Assembly: GCF_947179165.1 (NCBI RefSeq)
Contig: NC_077238.1
Location: 48,154,293-48,218,292, forward strand
Direction of reading: 5' to 3'
DNA length: 64,000 nt
DNA from: Solanum dulcamara
Lineage: Eukaryota; Streptophyta; Magnoliopsida; Solanales; Solanaceae
The notes under the pieces are model-generated. The model saw nothing but the letters and a program-made list of their open reading frames with translations. It searched no databases and had not been told where the DNA came from. A program made the position numbers and the translations under genes. How positions within the stretch are numbered: position 1 is the stretch's first letter; each line of letters starts with the position of its first letter. This document shows positions 33,365 to 44,185 of this stretch, one piece after another.

Positions 33365-35040
33365 GTATTAGGGCTGTAGCAAGAGAAGTGCTAGGAGTCT
33401 CGATAGGTAGTCGTAGTCGGCATCGAGGGGACTGGTGGTGGAATGGAGAAGTGTAAGGGAAAGTGAAAGCAAAGAAGGTGGCATATGCTAAGTTGATGGA
33501 GAGCAAAGATAAGGTGGAGAAGTGGATGAATGGAGAACTGTATAAGATAGCGAGGAAGGAGGCGAAGTCGGCGGTTGCAACGGCAAAAATGACAGCTTTT
33601 GAATGCCTTTATGCTGAACTGGAAGAGAAAGGCGGGGACAGGAAATTATTCAGGCTAGCCAGGGCCCGGGAGAGAAGGGCACGCGATGTGGATTAAGTAA
33701 AGTTCATTAAAGACGAGCACGGAAAAGTATTAGTAGAGGAGACCCTTATCAAACAAAGATGGCAGTTATACTTCCATAAACTTTTGAATAACAAAGGGGA
33801 CAGAGAGATTGTGTTGGGAGATTTGGAATATATAGGAAGGAGTCACAATTTTGTGGGTTGTAGGAGTATTACGGTCGATGAGGTTAAAGATGATGTTCGT
33901 AGGATACGCTGGGGAAGAGCGACCGGACCTGACGAGATCCCTGGAGAATTTTGGAAGAGTGCGGGCTCGGTAGGTTTAGAATGGCTGACTAGGTTATTTA
34001 ATGTCATCTTTACGATGGCAATGATGCCCGTAGAATAGAGATCGAGCATCATGATCCCTCTATACAAAAACAAAGGGGATAGCCAGAGCTGCAACAACTA
34101 TAGAGGTATCAAGCTTCTAAGCCATACTATGAAAGTGTGGGAAAGAGTGGTGGAGATGAGGGTAAGGAGAGGCATGTCTATTTCAAAGAACCAGTTCAGA
34201 TTTATGTCGAGACGTTTAACTGCAGAAGCCATCCACCTTATGAGGAGACTAATGGAGCAATACAAGAAGGTGCCACCACAACTTAAGGGCAAGTTCTACA
34301 AAGTGGTGGTTAGACCAGCTATGTTATATGGGGCAGAGTGTTGTCAAGTTAAGGTCTCCCACGTGCAAAAGATGAAAGTTGTCGAGATGAAAATGTTGAG
34401 ATGAATATGTGGGAATACCAGGAGCGACAAGATTAGAAATGAGGTTATTCGAGACAAGGTAGGAGTGGCCTCGGTGGAAGACAAAATGCGGAAAACGCGA
34501 CTGAGATGGTTTAGACATGTGAAGAGGAGAGTCCCAGATTCTCCAGTACGGAGATGTGAGAGGTTGTCCATGGATGGTTTCAGAAGAGGTAGGGGTAGGC
34601 CGAATAAATATTGGGGAGAGGTGATCAGACAGGACATGGCGCATTTACGACTTACCGAGGACATGACCTTGGATAGGAGGGTATGGAGGACACACATTAG
34701 GGTAGAAAGCTAGTACATAGTTACTTTATTCCCCCTTATTCATAGGCATATTAAAGCACTATAATTTCTTATACTCTGATTATGTTATTTATGGTATTTA
34801 TGTTATTATCTAATAATATCTACTATTTTTTGTGCTTTGATTATACTATTGTTTGGACCATTTTTGTTATCTACTTATCTACTCTAATATTCTTGTCTAA
34901 TCTTTTTCTATGCTTCTTTTGAGCCGAGAGTCTTTCGGAAACAGCCGTCCTACGTTGGTAGGAGTCAGGTCTGTGTACACTTTACCCTCCCCAGACCCCA
35001 CGATATGGGATTTTACTGGGTTGTTGTTGTTGTTGTATAT
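33365..35040 (+). mobile_element. RTE-clade LINE, 5'-truncated and internally deleted
   Basis: The element retains the end of the region before the reverse transcriptase (REVLGVS), the first polymerase motifs (RATGPDEIPGEFWKS, MIPLYKNKGD), and then jumps into the C-terminal domain ([47 protein letters not shown]). It closes with a 3' UTR (TTTTGAGCCGAG, CCCCAGACCCC) and a (TTG)n tail near 35020-35036. The endonuclease domain is missing. Confidence 0.9.
33463..34713 (+). pseudogene. LINE reverse transcriptase remnant
   Basis: Plus-strand reading covers 33463-33696, 33784-34038, 34051-34404 and 34465-34713 with isolated stops between. At about 34265 the frame passes from LMRRLMEQY directly into KKVPPQLKGKFY. 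In full-length relatives about 190 residues lie between these blocks, including the FADD catalytic box. The deletion keeps the frame open. The protein cannot be a polymerase; the C-terminal zinc-knuckle-like part is intact over 34465-34713. Confidence 0.87.
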
Positions 35041-35412
35041 TAATAGCAATACCTTAATGGTTACTACCTTTGCCCTTTAGCCTTCAATTCACATTATTGT
35101 CCTAGTTCTTTTATTTGTGTTACACTTGTAGAGTCCTTTTCATGTTAACCACTATTATTTCTATTTTATGAGCATTTCATAAAGTTATATTATTGTCTTG
35201 TCGCACCAAATTATTCGAGAAGTTATATAATTATTTTATGAGCATTTTCTTATTGGGTAAATAGAAAATCAATCCGTTAATGACCAAAATCGATAAACTG
35301 AAAATTGATAAAAAAATCTTATTAGTTTGTTATTGGTTTAACATATTTCAAAATTGAAAACTGATAAAACGAACCAATAATACATAAAACCGAACCAAAC
35401 AAACCGATGCAT
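35041..35412. other. AT-rich DNA with ACCGAACCAAAC repeat fragment
   Basis: The last 160 bp carry AAACCGAACCAAACAAACC and related words like those at 12300-12490, ending in GATGCATACCCCTAC. No gene is visible. Confidence 0.5.
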
Positions 35413-36877
35413 ACCCCTACTCAAAATTTCTCTCTTAAGCTGCTTCTTCAAGTCAAGCTAGGATTCTTTAAGTTCAAATATCCACTTCAAGATCTCTTAG
35501 GTCTTTGTTTCAAGGTATGTGTGAATTTCATCCATGAATGTTTTTTCCATCCACGGAGTCCCTGAGAATCTTCAATTTCACTTTATGATTTCTGTAAAAA
35601 AACTAAGGTTTTCATGATTTTGTGTTGGGTTTAATCAATTATGGTTTATTCATTCTTAGTGATTATTTAATCTTAATTACATATTTTTAAGGAATTTCTC
35701 ATGAACCCATGCGTTATGCCTATTTTATGATTACGAACTATGTTAGAGAATTATGCATGCATCATGAATTGATGAAATTATGATTTTAAGGATGCTTTTA
35801 GACAAATTATCAAGTATAAATTGATGAAAAAATGGTTGCTTCAAAAGTGAAGTATTCTCATCATTAATGATTTCCATGATTTTTTATGGACTAACATACC
35901 ATTATTGGAATGCTTAAATATGTCGATTTTATGAATATATTAAGAAGTCATAATTTTTAAAGGAGCTATTCTTATAGTTCAAGTATGTTAGGATGAATTT
36001 GATATTACTAGACTCTTACCATTTTCAAAGACTATGATATAATTATGATTATTCTTGTTGAGAGTATCACCTAGCATGGAGTTGGACTAGTGACGATTAT
36101 CCAGGACCATGAACTATGTTCCCCCTAAGGATTTACCTTAATTGTCCTTGGCTAGTAGATCCCCATATAATTCATGTTTATGATCCTTACCTGACAAGTA
36201 GGACAACCTCTTTTCGGTGTGGAAAAAATACTGGACTCTATGTTATAGTTAACATGGTTTATGTCAGTTAATGGTATCTCTCACTATGCTATGCTTTGAT
36301 TAGGATTTTCTTACGATTTTTGCATTGACCTTGTTTTATATTTCTAATGATGTTTTAAAGGATTACATCATGTTTTAGCTTGGTCATTGCATTATCATGT
36401 TTTATGTCATGCATTGCATGTTCTCCATACTCAGGACATTCCATAGTACTGACCGTATGCTTCCTTTGCCTACATTATTTTATAATATAGGTCACGACAT
36501 GTCTCATTAGGCCCCTGGTTAGTATAGACTTCTCTCAGATTTACAATGTTGGTGAGTCTTCATATTCCGAACATGTTCATATTTGACTTGTTTAGACTTT
36601 ATTTCAGTTTTCCTTATGTTATATATAGCGAGAGAAATTTTCTAGCATCTCGTCTATCATAAAGGCTTTTCAGAAATTAGATGGTTCTGCTTATGTTTCG
36701 TTGTATCAGATTTTTCTTATTATATCAATTTAGACTATGTTGAGATTTATCTTCCTCTTTTCAATTCATTCATTTATATTAGTTGTTTAGTATCATGATT
36801 ATGCTAAGAGGATTGTCTAGGGTCTTTTCGGATCCTATTCGCCATGTCACATCTAGGGTGTAGGTTGTGTCATGACA
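35413..36877 (+). repeat. Element B 5' LTR, second piece
   Basis: This piece aligns with 42380-43829 (TTTCTCTCTTAAGC, CAAGTCAAGCTAGG, GAGTATCACCTAGCA) and ends GTGTCATGACA. The LTR part corresponding to about 42262-42370 is missing along with the LINE insertion. Confidence 0.88.
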
Positions 36878-36880
36878 AAC

Positions 36881-36893
36881 TTAGTAGTAGAGC
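36881..36893 (+). other. Element B primer-binding site
   Basis: TTAGTAGTAGAGC lies 3 bp after the LTR and is a decayed TGGTATCAGAGC (initiator-Met tRNA). Confidence 0.75.
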
Positions 36894-37079
36894 ATCAGGT
36901 TCAAGTGTCCTAGGGTGTATGATAAACCGTATTGAGTAGTGTCTTGTTAATCGGTATGAATTGTGTCATATATATGAATAGGAGGCTAAGAGATATTTAA
37001 GAAATTTCACTTCTTTCATCACTCTTAAGTCGTGCAATAGAATTGAACTCCATAAGGTTTTTCTTCTAACTCATGTTCT

Positions 37080-38160
37080 GTGCGTTTCAAAATCATGACT
37101 CCATGAAGAGTTCTATTGAGAAGGAATGTGAATCAAAATAAGAAGCAACAAGTACGTCAATATCTCCGGTTGATCCCTTACCCGAGCAAGTCATGTCGAG
37201 TTTAGGGATGCTTTTCAAGTAATTGCCAAGCTATGACAACACAAGATAACTGTGAATTTATAGCTCCCATGAACCCAAATATGGGTACAACAACGACTAG
37301 GGTGCGAAATTTCATTCGGATGAATCCTCTGGAATTCCATGGTTCTAAACTGGACAAAGATCCATAAGAGTTCGTTGAAGGAATCTAAAAGATTATGGAT
37401 ATCATAGACCGTTTCTTTCTACTTGATATGAGAGAGGCTAAAGTTTAAGAGTTCATAAACTTAAAGCAAGAAAATATGAGTATAAAGGAATATGTTATGA
37501 AATTTACTTAATTGTCTAAGTATACTCCGACTATGGTAGCCGATTCGAGCTCATATAAGCAAGTTTGTTTTCAGTATTTTGGAGATGGTGGTCAAAGAGT
37601 GTAGAACCACAATGTTGATCAAGGAGATGGACATCTCTAGTTTTATGACTCATGTACAAGAAATTAAGAAAAAGAAGCTTAAGGAGAGGGCTAGGGAGAC
37701 CAAAAGAGCTCAGACATATCTTGGTGACTTTTCACATTTGAGGTCCGGTAATGGTGGTCATTCTCAGATTCAACAGAACTCTGAACCGACTTTATCTAGT
37801 GCTCCAACTTAGAAGTTCAACAAGGATAGGGTATCTAACCCTAAGCCTCAAGGGAGTGCTCCGAGTGGTCAGACTATCCCTACTTATAGAAAGTGTGGGA
37901 AGAACCATCGAGGAGATTGTTTTGCTATTTCTGACGCATATTTTGGCTATGGTAAGACGGTTCATAAGGTGAGATATTTCCCTTCCCTTGCTAGAAAGGG
38001 TGGATATGACCAACAACAGATTTAGACTACTTCTTCAGGTCGCTTGACTAAATAGGGTACTCTATTTTGTTTTAGTGGTGGTTACTTTCAGAACAGGTTT
38101 AATGCCCTTCAGACTCGACAGGATTAGGAGGATTTCCCTGATGTTTGTGTTTGTTCTTTT
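37080..38160 (+). pseudogene. Element B gag remnant
   Basis: Readable blocks are MNPNMGTTTTRVRNFIRMNP and LEFHGSKLDKDP, then MSIKEYVMKFT and SKYTPTMVADS, and finally a zinc knuckle YRKCGKNHRGDC in which the first Cys is now Tyr. The second knuckle is mutated as well (FGYGKTVHKVRYFP). Stops interrupt the frame several times. Confidence 0.83.
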
Positions 38161-38164
38161 CAAG

Positions 38165-39500
38165 ATCTGGAGTGAATCTTTCTTCCGTGACTCCTTATAT
38201 TGCTATGAAGTTTGATGTTAGTCCCTAAATCTTATTAGAACCTTTCTCAATCTTCACTCTTGTTGGTGATTCAGTCTTAGATAAATGGGTTTTCAGAAAT
38301 TGCCAGCCTTATTTTTTCAGAAAATCACCTCAATTGATCTTTTAGACTTCGACATGACTGACTTTGATGTTATTCTTGGCATGGATTGACTTCATGCTTG
38401 CTATGCCTCTATTTCTGTAGAATCCTAGGTTTCAATTTTTAAATGAACCATTCAAAGAATGGAAGGGTAGTAATTAAGCATTTAAGAGTCTATTTATCTC
38501 GTGCCTTAAATCCCGAAAAATGATTTCTAAAGGTTTCATCTATCATCTAATATGAGCTAGGGATAGGAATTCTGACCCCTACTCTTGATTCAGTTCCTAA
38601 TGTGAATGAATTTTTGAAAGTCTTTCCTGATGATTTTCTCGATATTCCTCCCAAAAGGAGGGTCGACTTTGGAATTGACCTTCTTCCAGATACCCAGCGT
38701 ATATCAATTCTTTCTTATAGAATGGATCTAGAAGAACATAAGGAGTTAAAAAAGTAGTTAAAGGACCTTTTGGATAAGGGTTTCATTAGATCGAGTATCT
38801 CTCCATAGGGTGCTCCCATTCTCTTTATTCTGAAAAAGATGGTTCTCTCTATATGTGCATTGATTATCGATAGTTGAACAAGGTCACCATCAAGATTAAG
38901 TATCCTATACCAAGGATTGATGACTTGTTCGATCAGCTTCAAGGTGCTAGTTACTTTTTAAAGATTGATCTTTGATCGAGTTATCATCATCTTAGAGTGA
39001 AAGAGTATGACATTTCGAAGAAGACTTTTAGAACTTGGTATGGTCACAATGAATTTTTTGTTATTTCATTTGGACAAATGAATTCTCCTGAAGCTTTTAT
39101 GGATTTAATGAATAGGGTTTTTAAGTAGTATTTGGACATGTTTATCATTGTGTTTATCAATCATATTTTTATTTATTTTTGAAGTGGGGATGAACAAGCC
39201 GATCATTTGAGGTTTGTCTTGCAAATTCTCAAGGATCACCAGTTATTTGATAAGTTTAGCAAGTGTGAGTTTTGGTTGAGGTTCTTGACCATATTATTTC
39301 CATTGATGGTATTAGAGTTGATCCTAAGATGACTCAGGTGGTTAAGAATTGGCCTAGACCTCTTTCTCTCTTAGATATTTAGAGTTTCTTGGGGTTTGCA
39401 AGTTACTATAGATAATTTATGGAAGGATTTTTCTCTAATTCTTTGGTTTGACTACACTGACTCAAAAGAAAGTATAATTTTGATGGTCCGAAGTATGTGA
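38165..39500 (+). pseudogene. Element B protease and reverse transcriptase
   Basis: The protease part shows SVTPYIAMKFD. The polymerase part shows VFPDDFLDIPPKRRVDFGID and KDLLDKGFIRSSISP, after which the frame shifts repeatedly. At about 39125-39290 QYLDMF-like and [14 protein letters not shown] blocks remain. The YxDD box has decayed. Inactive. Confidence 0.82.
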
Positions 39501-39516
39501 GAAGAGTTCCCAAGGG

Positions 39517-39960
39517 TTGAAAGATCGACTTACTTTAGCCCCAGTTTTGACTCTACCGGAAGGATCCAACGATTTTGTTGTGTATTTTGATACCTCGAGG
39601 ATTGGTTTCTATTGTGTGCTGATGCAAAATGATAAATTGGTAGCCTATACTTCTAGGCGACTTAAGTTTCATAAAAAGAATTACCCGACTCATGATTTGG
39701 AGTTAGAGGCGGTGATGTTTGCTTTGAAGATATGAAAATACTATCTCTATGGTGTTTATGTGGATGTTTTCACCGATCATAAGAGTTTGCAATATGTATT
39801 TAAGCAAAAGAACTTAAGTCTTCGACAAAAAAGATGACTTAAATTGTTGAAGGATTATGATATGATTGTGTTGCACCATCCGAAAAAGGGAAATGTGATT
39901 GCCGATGCTTTTTATAGATTGTCCATGATTGGTGTTGCCCATATTTAGAATGAGAAAGTG
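39517..39960 (+). pseudogene. Element B RNase H remnant
   Basis: [21 protein letters not shown] opens the domain; the first catalytic Asp is retained in YFDTS. It continues [29 protein letters not shown] and a decayed ADALSR (ADAFYR) with isolated stops. It is the counterpart of 2732-3160 in element A. Confidence 0.87.
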
Positions 39961-40199
39961 GAGTTAGTTCATGATTTGCATAGACTAGCTTATTTGGACA
40001 TTCATTTGGTTGATTATGAGGATGGTGGTGTTATTGTGCAAAATGGCTCAGAATCATCTCTTGTATCGGATGTGAAGGCAAAATGAGATAGTGATTCAAC
40101 TTTGGCAGACTTGAACAAAGCGGTTTCAGAAAATGCTATGGAGGCTTTCTCCCAAGGGGGATATGGTTGTTTCATTACCAAGGTTGTTTATGTATTCCA

Positions 40200-41470
40200 A
40201 ATATTGATGGTTTGAGACAACACATATTATTAGAAGCTCACAGTTGTCGACATTCTATTCACCCGGGATCTACTAAGATGTACCGTAATTTGAGGGAAGT
40301 CTATTGGTAGAATGACATGAAGACAAATATTGTGAAATTTGTAGCTAAGTGTCCTCATTTCCAATAAGTGAAGGCTGAGTATCAAAAATCAGGTTCTTTG
40401 GCTGAAGATATTAGCATTCCTACTTGGAGTGGGAAGATTTTAATATGGACTTCATTACGGATTTACCTCGTACGTGTCATCAACATGGATCAATTTGGAT
40501 TGTTATAGATCAAATGACTAAGTCGGCTTATTTTCTACCCATTAAGACTTCTTATTCAGTTGAGGTTTATGCTAGGCTTTACATTCGATATTTGGTTACA
40601 TTTCATGGTGTTCCATTGTCTATCATTACTGATAGAGATACTCAGTTTACTTCTCAATTTTGGAGATCATTTCAGAAGGGTCTTGATACTCAAATTAAGC
40701 TTTGTACAACTTTTCACTCTCATATCGATGGTCAAGTTGAATGGACTATTCAGACTTTGGAGGATATGTTAAAAGCTTGTGTGATTGCCTTCAAGGGTAA
40801 TTGGGATAGCCATTTGCCTTTGATTGAGTTTACCTATAACAATGGCTCTCACTTGGGTATTTAGATGGATCCATTTGAGGTTCTCTATGGTTTGAGGTGT
40901 AGGTCTCTTATTGGGTGGTTTGAGGTTGGCCAGGTTGCTTTGATAGGGCTTGAATCAGTTTATGAGGCTAAAGTAAAAGTTAGACTCATTAGAGAAAGGT
41001 TGAAGACTATCCAAATCTGATAGAAATCCTATGCGGATGTGAGAAAAAGAGAGCTTGAATTTGCAGTTAATGACAGGGTTTACTTGAGAATCTAACCTAT
41101 GAAGGGTGTGATGGGTTTTGGTAAGAAAAGAAAGCTTAGTCCCCATTAACATGGCCTATGCGTTGGATTTACCTGTGGAATTGGCATTGGTGCATCAAGT
41201 GTTTCATCCTTCTTTGTTGAAGAAATAGATAGGTGATCCTAGTTCGATTGTACCATTGGAGAGTGTTGGTAGGAAAACAAATCTCTCTTATGAAGAAGTT
41301 CTTGTTGAGATTCTTGATTGTCATGTTGGAAAGTTGAGAAATAAAGAAGTTGCTTCCGTTAAGGTTCTTTGGAGGAATCAATTAGTTGTGGGTGCTACTT
41401 GAGAAGCTGAAGCTGGTATGATGTCTTATTATCCTCATATCTTTCCCTCCTCTTCAGTTTCAACTTGAGG
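40200..41470 (+). pseudogene. Element B integrase with chromodomain
   Basis: The core (40424-40864) is open for 146 codons. It retains all three DD35E residues: Asp in WIVIDQMTKSAYF, Asp in IITDRDTQF and Glu in DGQVEWTIQ. The HHCC finger upstream is broken, and stops follow at 40862 and 41020. The C-terminus has EEVLVEILDCHVGKLRNKEV and VLWRNQLVVGATWEAE, the Tekay/Del chromodomain signature, ending at a stop near 41468. Confidence 0.88.
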
Positions 41471-41697
41471 TATTAGTTCCTTATGTTTACTATCTCGAAT
41501 TCATGCATTTTAGCTATTCTCATATTTTTATATACATGCATGTTCATGAAATTAGTTTTTAAAGTCATTATTTAACTTGGGGATGATTAATCCTTGGTTT
41601 TATGCATTTTGATGAGTTTTGCATCTTATTGGATTGTTAGATCTCTTTCTCTATTCTATTCATTATAGATTGAGTCTCATTCTAAGATGAATGATCC

Positions 41698-43829
41698 CAA
41701 GGAGAAGATATTATAACATCTCGATAGTCAGAAGGTTTGGTTGAAAAGGAAGTGCAAAAGTTGCAAAAAAGCTTCTGGTTTCAGCTCCCATAAAGCCACC
41801 TATAGACCGTACAACGTACTACAGTATGTAGGAAGGAAATCATAAGTGATCCTGGTACTTGGGAGAAATGGTTAAGTATAAGATGTGATCTACGAGTGTG
41901 ATCTACGGACCGTACAAGGTGCTACAATTTGTAGAAGGGGTTCTTAGGAAGGGTCCTGAAGGTTGGCAAATTATCATGTCTCAGAAGTTTTCCTACGGAC
42001 CAACATAATAGTCCGTAGAAGGTTATACGACCCACAATAGAGGTCGTAGGTGGATATTCAAAGAGTGGGGTTTTTAGGTTCAACAGTACAAATAGGACTT
42101 ATGGCCCATAGAGAGTTTTACAGACAGTATGAAGGTAGTGTAGATTGACTTGGGTTCCTGACTTTCTGAAGTTGACCTACGAAAGACCAAGATGGTCCGT
42201 AGGTCAGCCTGTAGGCTCACTTCAGTAGATTACATTTGGGATATTTTAGTCATTTTCTATTTTTTATTGCCTAATCTGGGTCATTTTAGACTAATTCCTA
42301 AGACATGTAACTACTCTTACCCTTCAAATTTCCCCCATTCCCTCTCATTTATTCAAAATCCCTAAAGACTCTCAAGAGTTTCTCTCTCAAGTCTTCTTTT
42401 TCAAGTCAAGCTAGGGTTCTTTAAGGTCAAATCTGTATTTCAAGATCTCTTAGGGCTTTGATTTAAGGTATGTTGGGATTTCATCTATGAAGTCCCAAAG
42501 AATCTTCAATTTCACTTATGATTTCTTCTAAAACCTAGGATTTTCATGATTTTTTGTTGGGTTCAATCAATTATAGGTTCATTCATTCTCAATGATCTTA
42601 GTATGCATAATTTAATCTTAATTACATGTTTTAAATGAATTTCTCATGAACCCATGCATTATGCCTATTTTTTTATTATGAACTATGTTATAGAATTATG
42701 CATGCATTATGAATTGATGAAAATGTGATTTTAAGGATGCTTTTAGACAAAGTATCAAGTATGATTTTATGAAAAAATGGTTTCTTCAAAAGTGAATTAT
42801 TCTCATCATTAATGATGTCCATGATTTTCTATGGGCAAACTTACCATTATTTGAATGCTTAAATATGTCGATTTTATGAATATATTAAGAAGTCATGATT
42901 TTTAAAGGAGCTATTCTTATGTTTCAAGTATGTTTGGATGAATTTGATATTACTAGACTTTTATCATTTTCAAAGACTATGCTATGATTATGACTATTCT
43001 TGTTGAGAGTATCACCTAGCACCGAGTTGGACTAGTGGCGATTATCGAGGACCATGAACTACGTTCCCCCTAAGGATTTACCTTAATTGACCTTGGCTAG
43101 TGGATCCCCATATAATTCATGTTTATGGTCCTTACCTGGCAAGTAGGGCAACCTATTTTTGGTGTGGAAAAGATAATGGACTCCATGTTATAGTCAACAT
43201 GGTTTTGGTCAGTAGACGGTGTCTCTCAATATGCTATGCTTTGATTAGGATTTTCTTACGAGTTTTTCAGTGACCATTTTTATGTTTCTAATGATGTTTT
43301 TAAGGGTTATATCATGTTTTAGCTTGGTCATTTTATATTTGCATTATCGCGTTTTATGTCATGCATTGCACGTTCTCCATACTTAAAACATTCCATAGTA
43401 CTGATCACATACTTCTTTTGCTTATATTATTTTATAATATAAGTCACGACGCGTCTCATCAAGACCTTGGTTAGTACCAACTCATTTCAACTTTATAGTG
43501 TTGGTGAGTCTTTATGTTCCGAGGATATTCATATTTGACTTGTTCAAACTTTATTTCAATTTTTCTTACGTTAGAGATAGCTATGGACATATTCTAGCAT
43601 CTAGTCTATAATAGAGGCATTTTACACATTAGATGGTTCTGCTTATGTTGAGTTGTATTGGATTTTTCCTATTATGTTATATTAGACTACGTTGAGACTT
43701 ATCTTCCTCTTTTCGATTCATTCTTTACATTGGTTGCTTTATTTTCATGCTTATGCTAAGAGGATTGTCTAGGGATTTTTGAGACCCTATTCGTCATGTC
43801 ACATCTAGGGTGTTGCTTGGGTCGTGACA
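41698..43829 (+). repeat. Element B 3' LTR with polypurine tract
   Basis: The purine run AAGGAGAAGATA (41699-41710) precedes the LTR start TATAACATCTCG at 41712. The LTR ends TTGGGTCGTGACA at 43829, a length of 2118 bp. U3 repeats CTACGGACC and GGTCCGTAG in both directions. Confidence 0.9.
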
Positions 43830-43832
43830 CTT

Positions 43833-43980
43833 TACCAGGGGTGGTACCCAAGCAAATTGAAGATATAATCTACCAGGTATGATACCCATGCCAACTGAGG
43901 TCATCTTGTATGAGACGTGATGCCCAATCCAAGAGATAATCTATACTAGGTGTGGTATTTAAGGCGACCGATGATATCAT
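43833..43980. repeat. Degenerate tandem repeat, period about 38 bp
   Basis: Units begin near 43833, 43871, 43909 and 43944 with forms of TACCAGG(T)GTGGTACCCA. The repeat lies directly after the element B LTR. Confidence 0.8.
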
Positions 43981-43984
43981 GTAC

Positions 43985-44185
43985 TGACATAAAGATTATT
44001 TGTAACTAACTCCCTAGAGCTTGAAAGTCACAGTACCTAAACTCTAAAGAATCTAGAATAAGGGGATGCAATCCTAAACAATAAACAAAAAAGTAAAATC
44101 TAAGAATATTCGAGTCCAAAAAGATGGATAGAAAAACAAAGGAGAACCCATGGTAGCCTGGAAGAAGTAGCTCACACATGGATTT
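43985..44185 (-). repeat. Fragment of the E/D LTR family
   Basis: This fragment aligns with 31100-31295 of LTR E: AACTAACTCCCTA, AATCTAGAATAAGGGGATGC and ACAAAGGAGAA(C/T)CCATGG. It is a short broken copy in the same orientation as E. Confidence 0.83.

Larger units (their letters stand above)
33056..43829 (+). mobile_element. Element B: Tekay/Del-type Ty3 retrotransposon
   Basis: The order is 5' LTR (two pieces, 33056-33364 and 35413-36877), primer site, gag, protease, reverse transcriptase, RNase H, integrase with chromodomain, polypurine tract and 3' LTR (41712-43829). The first 230 bp or so of the 5' LTR is missing and an RTE LINE lies inside it. The coding region has many stops. It is related to but distinct from element A, as the U3 motifs differ. 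Confidence 0.9.

Noticed and set aside
34324..34697. Minus-strand frames over the LINE
   Set aside because: They are shadows of the LINE C-terminal domain, which reads clearly on the plus strand.
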